From Paenibacillus albidus (GTDB lineage Bacteria > Bacillota > Bacilli > Paenibacillales > Paenibacillaceae): DNA of 64,000 nucleotides. The notes under the pieces were generated by a model. It was not told the DNA's origin. It saw only the letters and a list, made by a program, of their open reading frames with translations, and searched no databases. Shown in pieces: positions 1 to 6,779 of this stretch. A program made the position numbers and the translations under genes. Position 1 is the first letter of the stretch. The number at the start of each line of letters is the position of its first letter. The stretch covers positions 1-64,000 of the forward strand of contig NZ_BMKR01000033.1 in NCBI RefSeq assembly GCF_014644435.1, written 5' to 3'.

Positions 1-49
1 CGCCAGAGTCAAATTAAAGCGTCTTTACCCACAATTTAAAGATTGATGG

Positions 50-61
50 AGTACTAGTACT
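50..61. repeat. 12-bp perfect palindrome upstream of the SMI1-like gene
   Basis: AGTACTAGTACT reads the same on both strands. It lies about 100 bases before the SMI1/KNR4-type gene and could be an operator. No promoter could be assigned with confidence in bases 1-158, and a chance palindrome of this length is possible. Confidence 0.3.
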
Positions 62-158
62 GTTGAGTCGATCAAATCATAGGAAAAATAGCAGTCATCT
101 CTAGTTGTGAAAGACGTTTACTGAAACAATTATGACTCTGTAGAATGGGGGATAATGT

Positions 159-1652
159 ATGCCATTATCTAATGAAAAAGACGAGTGTTTTCTTATCGAG
201 ATATTAAAATCGCATATACCAAACGTTGAGGAGTTACTTAATCCAGCAGTTGAGGAATCAGAAATAAACCTTTTTGAGAGCATGATGAACTGCAAATTTC
301 CAGAAGATTTCAGAAAGATATACATGAATTCTAATGGAGAAGGAGAGCAGATTTTTGGCGTTATGGCTGGGCTTAGTTGGATGAACATTGAATCGGTAGT
401 AAGCAACTGGAAGTCCCTTTTGGAATCAGCTTACGATATTATATCCAGCAAACCCGATGTAATAAAAGATGGGAGCTACAGAGAAGGCTGGATTCCTTTT
501 GCTGAAGATGGTGGAGGCTCCTATTTGGCAATTGATTTAGATCCCGGAGAAAAGGGGATTCATGGGCAAATTATAACGATAGATCACAATTCTGATTTTT
601 CATATGTTATTGCGGAAAGTTTGGGACATTTCTTTGAATTTATCGATTTGAGCCTCAGAAATAGTAGTATGGGTATTAGTGAAGAAGACGATGTAATCAT
701 ATTATCCCGTGAAAGTGGAAGTTTGTTGGATGATATTTTGGCTTTGACTAAAATGGATATCGAAGAGAACAGCCTTATCCCTGTAAGCGGATTTTGGGAA
801 GAGTATTTTAAAGACGATGTTGAGAGTGGTTTTGTATCTTCAAAAATATTGGCAAAAAAGAGAATGGTATTTATTAGAGCTGATCAAGCTAAAAAATACG
901 GAGCAATATCTTTGGATATTTTAACCCATATGGTTAATCTTAAGGAACTAATTATACATGCGGATGAAATTACTAATTTCGATGTACTTAAACGGTTGCC
1001 TTCTTTAGCAGAACTTTTGATAGGGTCAAAAGCTTTTAAAGAGTCTGATTTGGAGTACTTAGTTTCTTTAGATGGGTTAAGGCAGCTAACATTAATAGGA
1101 CTTCCATTAAAAGATATACATAAACTGAAAGATATAAAGAAATTAAAGAGTTTGAGATTATGTAGAATGAACTCAATTAATAGCGGATTAATAGGAACTA
1201 TAAAAAATTTGAAGGAACTAAGTTTAGAAGAAATGGAGGTTGGCGACCTGCTTTATATTTCAAACCTTAGTAAGTTAATAAAACTAGAGCTCAAACAAGT
1301 GACAATACCACATTTATCATTCTTAAAAGGTTTAAAGAATATAACGTTTTTTGAGACGGATAGCTGTGCAATAGATGAATCACATATAGAGGTTATAGGA
1401 GAATTGAAGAAATTAAAGCAATTCACTTATCCGGTTGGAGATTTAACTATATTTAAAAATTGTATGAGTCTAAAGCAGATCGGAGTAGATGCATCAAGAC
1501 TTAAAGGGCTAGAGGAGATTTCTGACTGTAATATAGTCGATTTAACTATATTTCATGCAGCATCTGAGGAAAATGCAAAATCCGTAGTTGCAGAGTTTGA
1601 AAAACACTTTAAACTTCAGTCCTATGGATGGCAGGTAACATGGAAGAATTAA
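159..1652 (+). CDS. SMI1/KNR4-type protein with leucine-rich C-terminal half
   Basis: This 497-residue protein has an N-terminal third (about residues 20-165) resembling SMI1/KNR4 (SUKH) domains: an acidic helix, FPEDFRKIYMNSNGEGEQIF, then WIPFAEDGGGSYLAIDLDP and a C-terminal EFIDLSL helix. Residues about 230-470 are rich in spaced leucines and look like irregular leucine-rich repeats. SUKH proteins are commonly immunity proteins of polymorphic toxin systems. No toxin is visible beside it, so that role is inferred from the family. The start follows GGGGG with 7-base spacing. The gene is very AT-rich: the 60 bases at 1141-1200 are 27% GC, unlike the genes that follow, which suggests transfer. 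There is no signal peptide, so it is probably cytoplasmic. Confidence 0.75.
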   Translation: MPLSNEKDECFLIEILKSHIPNVEELLNPAVEESEINLFESMMNCKFPEDFRKIYMNSNGEGEQIFGVMAGLSWMNIESVVSNWKSLLESAYDIISSKPDVIKDGSYREGWIPFAEDGGGSYLAIDLDPGEKGIHGQIITIDHNSDFSYVIAESLGHFFEFIDLSLRNSSMGISEEDDVIILSRESGSLLDDILALTKMDIEENSLIPVSGFWEEYFKDDVESGFVSSKILAKKRMVFIRADQAKKYGAISLDILTHMVNLKELIIHADEITNFDVLKRLPSLAELLIGSKAFKESDLEYLVSLDGLRQLTLIGLPLKDIHKLKDIKKLKSLRLCRMNSINSGLIGTIKNLKELSLEEMEVGDLLYISNLSKLIKLELKQVTIPHLSFLKGLKNITFFETDSCAIDESHIEVIGELKKLKQFTYPVGDLTIFKNCMSLKQIGVDASRLKGLEEISDCNIVDLTIFHAASEENAKSVVAEFEKHFKLQSYGWQVTWKN

Positions 1653-1667
1653 TGGAATTCACTCGTG

Positions 1668-1687
1668 GTGAACCATATCATAAGTAG
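1668..1687 (+). repeat. Dispersed 20-bp repeat, copy A
   Basis: GTGAACCATATCATAAGTAG differs at one base from the consensus GTGAACCGTATCATAAGTAG seen again near 28.9, 29.75 and 30.76 kb. It starts 16 bases after the stop of the SMI1-like gene. All four copies lie in intergenic or degraded sequence and point the same way. Confidence 0.7.
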
Positions 1688-1706
1688 CGGCAAGTTTTTT
1701 GAAGAA

Positions 1707-1804
1707 AAGCTCGCAGGAATCTGTATTTACAGCATACCGACCGTAGGAGCAGGGCAGGTCAAACTCTGGTCGAAATGTTACGTAGATATTTTTCCTGCGA
1801 GCTT
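1707..1804. repeat. Long imperfect inverted repeat with 13-bp perfect ends
   Basis: AAGCTCGCAGGAA (1707-1719) is exactly mirrored by TTCCTGCGAGCTT (1792-1804). Inside, CGACC and GGTCG and several interrupted matches extend the pairing. The unit could fold as a long hairpin RNA or be a miniature inverted-repeat element. It encodes no protein that I can recognise. Confidence 0.6.
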
Positions 1805-2027
1805 GTTTATGCTACAGAATAATGATTTACCTTGATGGGACTTTTATCGGTCCTCGGTGGGTCTTTAGTATGTCGAAACAAGCGGCCGACTGGGACTATG
1901 CGACGATTATTTTTGGATATACGGATGGAATGTTGTCATGGCGGGGGCAGCCGGGTAATAGAGAGGATTAGAACTTTCGAATTTGGCTGGATTTAGAATA
2001 GGAGCCAAGGAAACGGAGTGACAGATC

Positions 2028-2408
2028 ATGGCTTCACAGACAGTATCAGGCATCAGCCCGGTACAGGGCATTGCAGCTTACGGCGGCACACAAAGCGATG
2101 TCAGTTCCCTGGAGGAGCAGCGGAACCGGTTGTTGATGGAACTGGACAAGGCGAATGCAGCGCAGGGCGGAGAGAGGCAGACTCCTTACCTCCGGGAGCA
2201 GCTGCAGCGGCAAATTCGACTGCTGGAGGCCCACCTGGTGCAGAAAAGCGGGAGTAGCGCCTCGGCCAATTTTGTACCGGCTCCTCCGCTTCAAGACCAT
2301 CCCCCGCTCTGGCGGACTGAAGGAAAGGCAGGCCTCAAGGGCATCGGTCTGACCGATCCCCGGACGGCGACGGTCAACTCAGAGGGCCATTTCAACGCGT
2401 TGATTTAG
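2028..2408 (+). CDS. Small hypothetical protein with central coiled coil
   Basis: This 126-residue protein is of unknown function. A Gly/Ser-rich N-terminus is followed by a polar helix, about residues 28-70, rich in Glu, Gln, Arg and Leu (LEEQRNRLLMELDKANAAQG and onward). That segment would form a coiled coil, as in FlxA-like small proteins. The C-terminal half is Pro/Gly-rich and likely disordered. No signal peptide or membrane segment is present. The ATG at 2028 is preceded by an AACGGAG site, and a rho-independent terminator follows at once, so it is a monocistronic gene. The FlxA resemblance is weak. Confidence 0.6.
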   Translation: MASQTVSGISPVQGIAAYGGTQSDVSSLEEQRNRLLMELDKANAAQGGERQTPYLREQLQRQIRLLEAHLVQKSGSSASANFVPAPPLQDHPPLWRTEGKAGLKGIGLTDPRTATVNSEGHFNALI

Positions 2409-2418
2409 ACAAGAAAGC

Positions 2419-2473
2419 GAAGGTGCGAAAAGCGTCCGGTGATGAACCGGCTTCTCGCACCTTCTTTTTTTAT
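2419..2473 (+). terminator. Rho-independent terminator after the small gene
   Basis: GAAGGTGCG pairs with CGCACCTTC, with an inner CCGGT/ACCGG stem, and is followed by a run of seven T (TTTTTTT). On the minus strand the hairpin is followed by CGCTTTCTTG, so it may also end the convergent MATE gene. Confidence 0.85.
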
Positions 2474-2546
2474 AGAGGCGGCAGTGTATCGTGTATATTG
2501 AGGCCGCAGAACTCCAAGGTTGGCTGATCTGGCTGTTATATAACTT

Positions 2547-3899
2547 CTACTGTACCAAACTATCTAATTCCGGCTGCAATTTGTTCCGCAGAACATACAG
2601 CATGACGGCACCGACAAGGAATGCGGCGGCATCCGCAATGACAATCGACCAGACCACCCCGTGGAAGCCGTTCATTTGTTTGGCGATATAAAGCACAGGA
2701 ATCAGCGTAACTCCTTGAATAATTGACATAATAAACGCGGCCGTTCCTTGCGCTGTTGCCTGGAAGACCCCGGTAAACAGAGTGGTCATACCTGTAATGA
2801 ACAAGGATAAGAACGTCACATGCAGAATGTAGCTGCCCATTTCAATTAATTGCGGGTCATTTGTAAATAGACCAATTAAATGGTCGGAAACTAAATAGAC
2901 GATGATGCCGAATACGGCTGCTAACCCCACAATCGCTTTGATCGTAAATCCAATGGTATGCTTCATGCGCAATTTATCCGCTGTAAAAGAGAAGGCAATG
3001 AGCGGCACGACCCCCTCGCATAAGCCCATCAGAATAAACTCAGGAAATTGCAATAAACGTGATGAAATTCCGTAAGCCGCTACGGCCGAATCCCCGTATT
3101 CGATAAGAAAATGGTTGAAGATAAGCGACATTGCCCCCAAAAAGATGCTCATAATAAAGACGGGGACCCCGATTTTGAATACATTGCCCAGAATGTCTTT
3201 GGTAGCCTTGAACCATTTTACGGAGACAGTTAAGAATTGGCTCTTATATCCCATATGGAGGGCGTAGTATACACTCGCAACCAAGTTAGAAATGACCGTA
3301 GCTGACGCAACGCCGATCACGTCCCAATGGAACACGAAGATGACGAGCGCATCGAGAATGATATTTACAACAACACTTAGAATCATACCGGTCATCGACG
3401 TGATGGCTGCACCCTCCGAGCGCACGATATTCTCCAGCGTGAAGAATAATACGACGAATGGTGAACCAATAAGCATAATAGTGACATAGTCCTTCGTGAA
3501 TCCGAAGGAGTCAGGCGTCGCCCCCAGGCCATGAACGATGGGATCGATCAACGGGAGACCCACAGCCATCACGATAAGACCGAGAACTAAACTGCTGTAA
3601 AAAGCGAATGAAGACACATGCTTTACGTCATCATACTTTTTCTCTCCTAGCATACGGGAGATGTAGGTACCGCTGCCTATGCCAATCAAGTTGCCCAGCG
3701 CCATAATGATTGCGAATAGCGGCAAGGTTAGCGCGAGTGCGGTTAACATAGCAGTATTATGGAGTGTACCCAGGAAATAGGCATTCAAGATGGAGTATAT
3801 GACACTCATTGATGCGCCTAGCATCATCGGTACAGCGAAGTGAGCTACGGCCTTTGCGACCGGTGCTTTTTCAAAATAATAGAGGTTCTCTGCATCCAT
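2547..3899 (-). CDS. MATE family multidrug efflux transporter
   Basis: This 450-residue integral membrane protein has about twelve hydrophobic segments, the usual MATE length and count. The N-terminus (FEKAPVAKAVAHFAVPMMLG) and the first-repeat sequence FLGTLHNTAMLTALALTLPL are typical of MepA-like MATE exporters, which expel cationic drugs by Na+ or H+ antiport. It is divergent from a TetR-family gene whose operators overlap the promoter here, so induction by a transported toxic compound is likely. The substrate cannot be read from sequence. The start has a modest ribosome binding site (AAGTGGTGA). Confidence 0.9.
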   Translation of the reverse strand: MDAENLYYFEKAPVAKAVAHFAVPMMLGASMSVIYSILNAYFLGTLHNTAMLTALALTLPLFAIIMALGNLIGIGSGTYISRMLGEKKYDDVKHVSSFAFYSSLVLGLIVMAVGLPLIDPIVHGLGATPDSFGFTKDYVTIMLIGSPFVVLFFTLENIVRSEGAAITSMTGMILSVVVNIILDALVIFVFHWDVIGVASATVISNLVASVYYALHMGYKSQFLTVSVKWFKATKDILGNVFKIGVPVFIMSIFLGAMSLIFNHFLIEYGDSAVAAYGISSRLLQFPEFILMGLCEGVVPLIAFSFTADKLRMKHTIGFTIKAIVGLAAVFGIIVYLVSDHLIGLFTNDPQLIEMGSYILHVTFLSLFITGMTTLFTGVFQATAQGTAAFIMSIIQGVTLIPVLYIAKQMNGFHGVVWSIVIADAAAFLVGAVMLYVLRNKLQPELDSLVQ

Positions 3900-3930
3900 T
3901 TTGGATCACCACTTTCTTCATTTTATCCAG

Positions 3931-4014
3931 TCTAACGGTGTTAGATTGAACCTTACAGTGTTAGATGATATCATGAAGCTATAAACCTGTAAAGCATAAA
4001 CTTACACTGTTAGA
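3931..4014. promoter_or_regulatory. Overlapping divergent promoters with three TetR-type operators
   Basis: Plus-strand promoter for the regulator: TTGAAC (3946-3951), 17 bases, TATCAT (3969-3974). Minus-strand promoter for the MATE gene: TTTACA (3993-3988), 17 bases, TATCAT (3970-3965). The two -10 boxes share the palindrome ATGATATCAT. Three related sites surround them: TCTAACGGTGTTAGA (3931-3945, dyad), CCTTACAGTGTTAGA (3951-3965) and ACTTACACTGTTAGA (4000-4014). The middle site fills the spacer of the regulator promoter and abuts the MATE -10 box. Binding would silence both genes. Confidence 0.75.
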
Positions 4015-4031
4015 TAAAAGGGTGGATAACG

Positions 4032-4712
4032 ATGAAAAAGCAGCAGCCTCAAATTTCGGAGGACAGGATTCTGGAAGCCTCGTGGGAGCTTCTTGGAGAG
4101 GAGGACATCGAGAAATTCAGCATGAGACGATTGGCCGACAGGCTGGGGATCCAGGCTCCCTCCCTGTACTGGTACTTCAAGAGCAAACAGAATCTTTACC
4201 AGCGCCTGGCTAATCAGGTATCGAAGGTGATCCTGGAGGAGTTCCACTCCGAGGGGGATTGGAAGGAGCAACTGACAGGGCTTGCGGTAACAGTACGGAG
4301 TGTGCTCAGCCGATATCCCTGCTCTACGCAGCTCATGATGATGACGCTGCCCCACGAACCGGACATCATCCGGTTCACCAACCGTATGCTGCTCTGCGTG
4401 GAATCGACGCCGCTTGCGCAAGCGCAGAAAATGCAAGTGGTTACTACGCTTGTGAACTATGTCTTCTACTTCGTTCTAGACAATTATCAGCATGAGCGCA
4501 ATGTCTCCGCGATCCTTAAAGACCAGGGAGCGCCTCCGGGCGAGGAGATGATTCGGCTCCTGGATTCCATGGGCGAGACGGATGCGGGACTGTTCCGGAG
4601 GATGTTTACGAACGGGCTGTTCGAGATAATGGGGACCGATAGAGCGTTTGAGTTCGGCCTGAAGCTGATTCTGCTCGGGATTGAGCAGGTGATAAAGGAG
4701 CAGGAGGAGTAG
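4032..4712 (+). CDS. TetR/AcrR family transcriptional repressor
   Basis: This 226-residue protein has an N-terminal helix-turn-helix at about residues 10-55 (FSMRRLADRLGIQAPSLYWY), the TetR signature. A long helical C-terminal ligand and dimer domain follows, of the TetR_C type. It is transcribed away from the MATE exporter and sits behind three repeated operator-like sites, so it most likely represses both itself and the exporter until a drug binds. The inducer is unknown. The start follows GGGTGG about 8 bases upstream. Confidence 0.9.
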   Translation: MKKQQPQISEDRILEASWELLGEEDIEKFSMRRLADRLGIQAPSLYWYFKSKQNLYQRLANQVSKVILEEFHSEGDWKEQLTGLAVTVRSVLSRYPCSTQLMMMTLPHEPDIIRFTNRMLLCVESTPLAQAQKMQVVTTLVNYVFYFVLDNYQHERNVSAILKDQGAPPGEEMIRLLDSMGETDAGLFRRMFTNGLFEIMGTDRAFEFGLKLILLGIEQVIKEQEE

Positions 4713-4850
4713 TAATGTCATCTGGGGGTTCGACACCTTAACTGATATGACGAACTGAAGTACAGCAGGTCCATGGGGACATGGTCCTTGATATAACGCG
4801 TATAAGGGATGAATTACATTATCGGCCCCTATATCCGTCGTTTTATTCGA

Positions 4851-4886
4851 GAGCAGCACGCCGTGTGGGATACACTCGTGCTGCTC
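4851..4886. terminator. Stem-loop between convergent genes, possible terminator
   Basis: GAGCAGCACG (4851-4860) pairs with CGTGCTGCTC (4877-4886), with an inner GTGT/ACAC pairing. It lies between the convergent TetR and oxidoreductase genes. No T run follows on either strand, so termination by this hairpin is uncertain. Confidence 0.4.
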
Positions 4887-4913
4887 CTATAATTCATTTC
4901 ATAACGGTTGTTG

Positions 4914-5852
4914 TTAGATTGCGTGTATATGCAGCAGAATTCTTCCGCGTCCATGTCTTGCTTCGCTTTTCTCCAAGGCTTTATCGGATTGGCTTAGCGG
5001 GAATATGGAATCGATCTCTGCTTGAATCGTTCCTTCGGTAATTAATTCCGTTAAGGTAAGCAGGTTCTCATGATTTGGGAATTTCGTGTTGAATTTAGCT
5101 ATAACACCATGCTTTTGGGCTTTCTCTTGGGAGGGAGCCTGGGCCAAGGAGACGAGAATGCCCCCTTTTTTCAGAACGGCCCAGGACCGATTTTCGGTTT
5201 CGCCCCCAACGGAATCGACGACCAGATCGACCTCTTCGACGACCTCTTCGAAAGCCGTCTGGGTATAATCTATGACTTGGTCCGCACCCAAAGACTTGAC
5301 GAAGTCCAAGTTAGAGGTTGAAGCCGTAGCAATTACGGTCGCTCCCTTCCATTTGGCCAGCTGAATGGCGAACTGTCCAACTCCGCCCGCTGCTGCATGA
5401 ACGAGAACAGTCTGGCCGGATTGGAGTTCGCCTTCGGTGAACAACGCCTTCCAGGCCGTTTCAGCTCCGGCCTTAATTGTTGCCGCATCTTCAAACGTGA
5501 GATTGTCAGGCATCTTAACTAATTCCTGGACTGTCGCAATTCCATATTCTGCATAGGCCCCCTTAATACTGCCAAAAATTCGGTCACCGGGCTTGAACGT
5601 TGTTACTGCTTGCCCCACCGCTTCGACAACCCCGGAAGCGTAAAATCCAGGGATGTAGGGGAAGGTGACAGGAAAAACTTCTTGAAGCCAGCCGTTACGG
5701 ATTTTATAATCAAGCGGAATAACGGTAGCGTACACGATGCGGACAAGCACTTCATCCGATTGCGGTTGAGGGCGTTCAACGGTTTCTACCTTTAAAACGT
5801 TTGAACCCCCATAATCGTTGACCAGAACAGCTTGCATCGTTTTTTTAGACAT
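4914..5852 (-). CDS. NADP-dependent zinc-free oxidoreductase (MDR superfamily, quinone oxidoreductase type)
   Basis: This 312-residue medium-chain dehydrogenase/reductase starts at MSKKTMQAVLVNDYGG, where AGGAGGAGA sits 7 bases upstream. An in-frame ATG 45 bases earlier lacks a site. An N-terminal GroES-like domain (about 10-120) precedes a Rossmann fold with the nucleotide-binding motif AAAGGVGQFAIQLAKWKGA at about 140-160. The zinc-ligand cysteines of alcohol dehydrogenases are absent, as in quinone or enone reductases. It reduces quinones or reactive enones with NADPH by family analogy. It follows a MarR gene by 45 bases, so it is probably de-repressed by electrophiles or oxidants. The C-terminus RILLHIHAI is typical. 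Confidence 0.85.
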   Translation of the reverse strand: MSKKTMQAVLVNDYGGSNVLKVETVERPQPQSDEVLVRIVYATVIPLDYKIRNGWLQEVFPVTFPYIPGFYASGVVEAVGQAVTTFKPGDRIFGSIKGAYAEYGIATVQELVKMPDNLTFEDAATIKAGAETAWKALFTEGELQSGQTVLVHAAAGGVGQFAIQLAKWKGATVIATASTSNLDFVKSLGADQVIDYTQTAFEEVVEEVDLVVDSVGGETENRSWAVLKKGGILVSLAQAPSQEKAQKHGVIAKFNTKFPNHENLLTLTELITEGTIQAEIDSIFPLSQSDKALEKSEARHGRGRILLHIHAI

Positions 5853-5897
5853 GCTTATCTCTCCTCCTATATCACTCATCGTTTTGTTTACTTCCAT

Positions 5898-6365
5898 TTA
5901 GTTTTCTAGTGTAGCGGCTATTTTTTTGGCCAAGGCTACAAACTGTACTTTTTCTTCATCATTAAGATTTTCCGTTGTAATTTCTTCCACCTTGCTCCAA
6001 GCCTGAGTGACTCTGGATTCAAATTCACGCCCTGTTTGGGTGAGTGATACGATGGTTACTCGTTTATCTTCTTCAGAGCGGCTGCAGGTGACGAGCCCCG
6101 CATCATCCAAACGACGAACGGATTTCGCTATGGTCGAGTGATCAAGACGCAGCGATCTTGAGAGACTATTCTGAGATTGGCTGTCCCGGTGCCACAGTTG
6201 CATCAGTACGAGTTCCTGCCCTGGGTATAAGCCTGCTTCCCGAAGTTGCTGTCCCGCAATTCGATGATGGGAACGAGCCAGGCTGAAGATCGAGAAGCTT
6301 ACGGGAAATTCGGTGACCGCACTGATTTCATTCTCAATAGCTTTGTTGTTGTCGCTGTTCTTCAA
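5898..6365 (-). CDS. MarR family transcriptional regulator
   Basis: This 155-residue regulator has a winged helix-turn-helix at about residues 60-105 (SQNSLSRSLRLDHSTIAKSV, then RRLDDAGLVTCSRSEEDKR), the MarR DNA-binding and wing signature. An ATG three codons earlier touches GGAGGG with no spacing, while TTG at 6365 is 9 bases from it, so TTG is the more likely start. The gene heads an operon with the oxidoreductase. Two matching dyads flank its promoter, so it probably represses its own operon. A ligand or a redox-sensitive cysteine trigger cannot be decided; one Cys is seen, just before the wing. Confidence 0.88.
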   Translation of the reverse strand: MKNSDNNKAIENEISAVTEFPVSFSIFSLARSHHRIAGQQLREAGLYPGQELVLMQLWHRDSQSQNSLSRSLRLDHSTIAKSVRRLDDAGLVTCSRSEEDKRVTIVSLTQTGREFESRVTQAWSKVEEITTENLNDEEKVQFVALAKKIAATLEN

Positions 6366-6384
6366 TTGTGTCATCCCTCCATTT

Positions 6385-6446
6385 ATGTGGTCGTCAACAT
6401 ATTGATTACACCTAAGATAGCATTTAAATATGTTGCCGTCAACATA
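6385..6446 (-). promoter_or_regulatory. marR-oxidoreductase promoter with two MarR-type dyads
   Basis: On the minus strand TTGACG (6442-6437), 17 bases, TATCTT (6419-6414) forms the promoter. Operator 1 is TATGTTG-CCGT-CAACATA (6429-6446) and covers the -35 box. Operator 2, ATGTGG-TCGT-CAACAT (6385-6400), has the same layout and lies just past the expected transcription start. Their centres are 45 bases apart. Both are inferred MarR sites. Confidence 0.7.
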
Positions 6447-6719
6447 AGTTAGAAAATCAGGTAATTTACGCGTGAAGTTTTGGAGACGGGGATTTAGGAA
6501 ACTGATTCTATATCATGAAAGGCGTCCCACGGGTCACAATCTGACGGTGAAGCTTTTTTTACAAAAATTTTCCATTATAGACACCATCCGCATCATCATC
6601 CCGCCTGAAGAGGCCGCCCTATCGAAATCCTTCTCGGACATACTGATCCTCAGTCTTTTCATTAAATCATTAAATTAGGAAAACTAAAAATATTGAACAT
6701 ATGACAAAGAAGTTAGAAT
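6447..6719. other. Intergenic stretch without recognisable gene
   Basis: Only a weak short open frame (6472-6678) without domain or ribosome binding site occurs here. A run of T at about 6555 follows an imperfect TCAC/GTGA pairing, too weak to call. Nothing else is seen before the GH32-like gene promoter. Confidence 0.4.
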
Positions 6720-6747
6720 TTAAAGCGTTTTCAATCCCTTTTATAAT
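6720..6747 (+). promoter_or_regulatory. Promoter with cre/LacI-type operator for the GH32-like operon
   Basis: TTAAAGCGTTTTCA (6720-6733) matches the CcpA cre consensus TGWAANCGNTNWCA at all but the second base. It lies just upstream of TATAAT (6742-6747), over the place of a poorly conserved -35 box. Carbon catabolite repression of the downstream sugar operon is therefore likely, by CcpA or another LacI-family protein. Confidence 0.55.
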
Positions 6748-6779
6748 CAAGTTATGATAAAAGAAAGGGGTTACAAAAA

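Larger units (their letters stand above)
1653..2027. other. Gene-free stretch with repeat copy and inverted repeat
   Basis: No convincing gene is present. The stretch begins with one copy of a short dispersed repeat (1668-1687), then a long imperfect inverted repeat (1707-1804). The remaining bases carry short open frames without a recognisable domain or ribosome binding site until the one for the gene at 2028. It could be decayed DNA. Confidence 0.5.

Noticed and set aside
2046..2300. Minus-strand frame opposite the small gene at 2028
   Set aside because: There is no translation signal; the plus-strand frame has a ribosome binding site and its own terminator.
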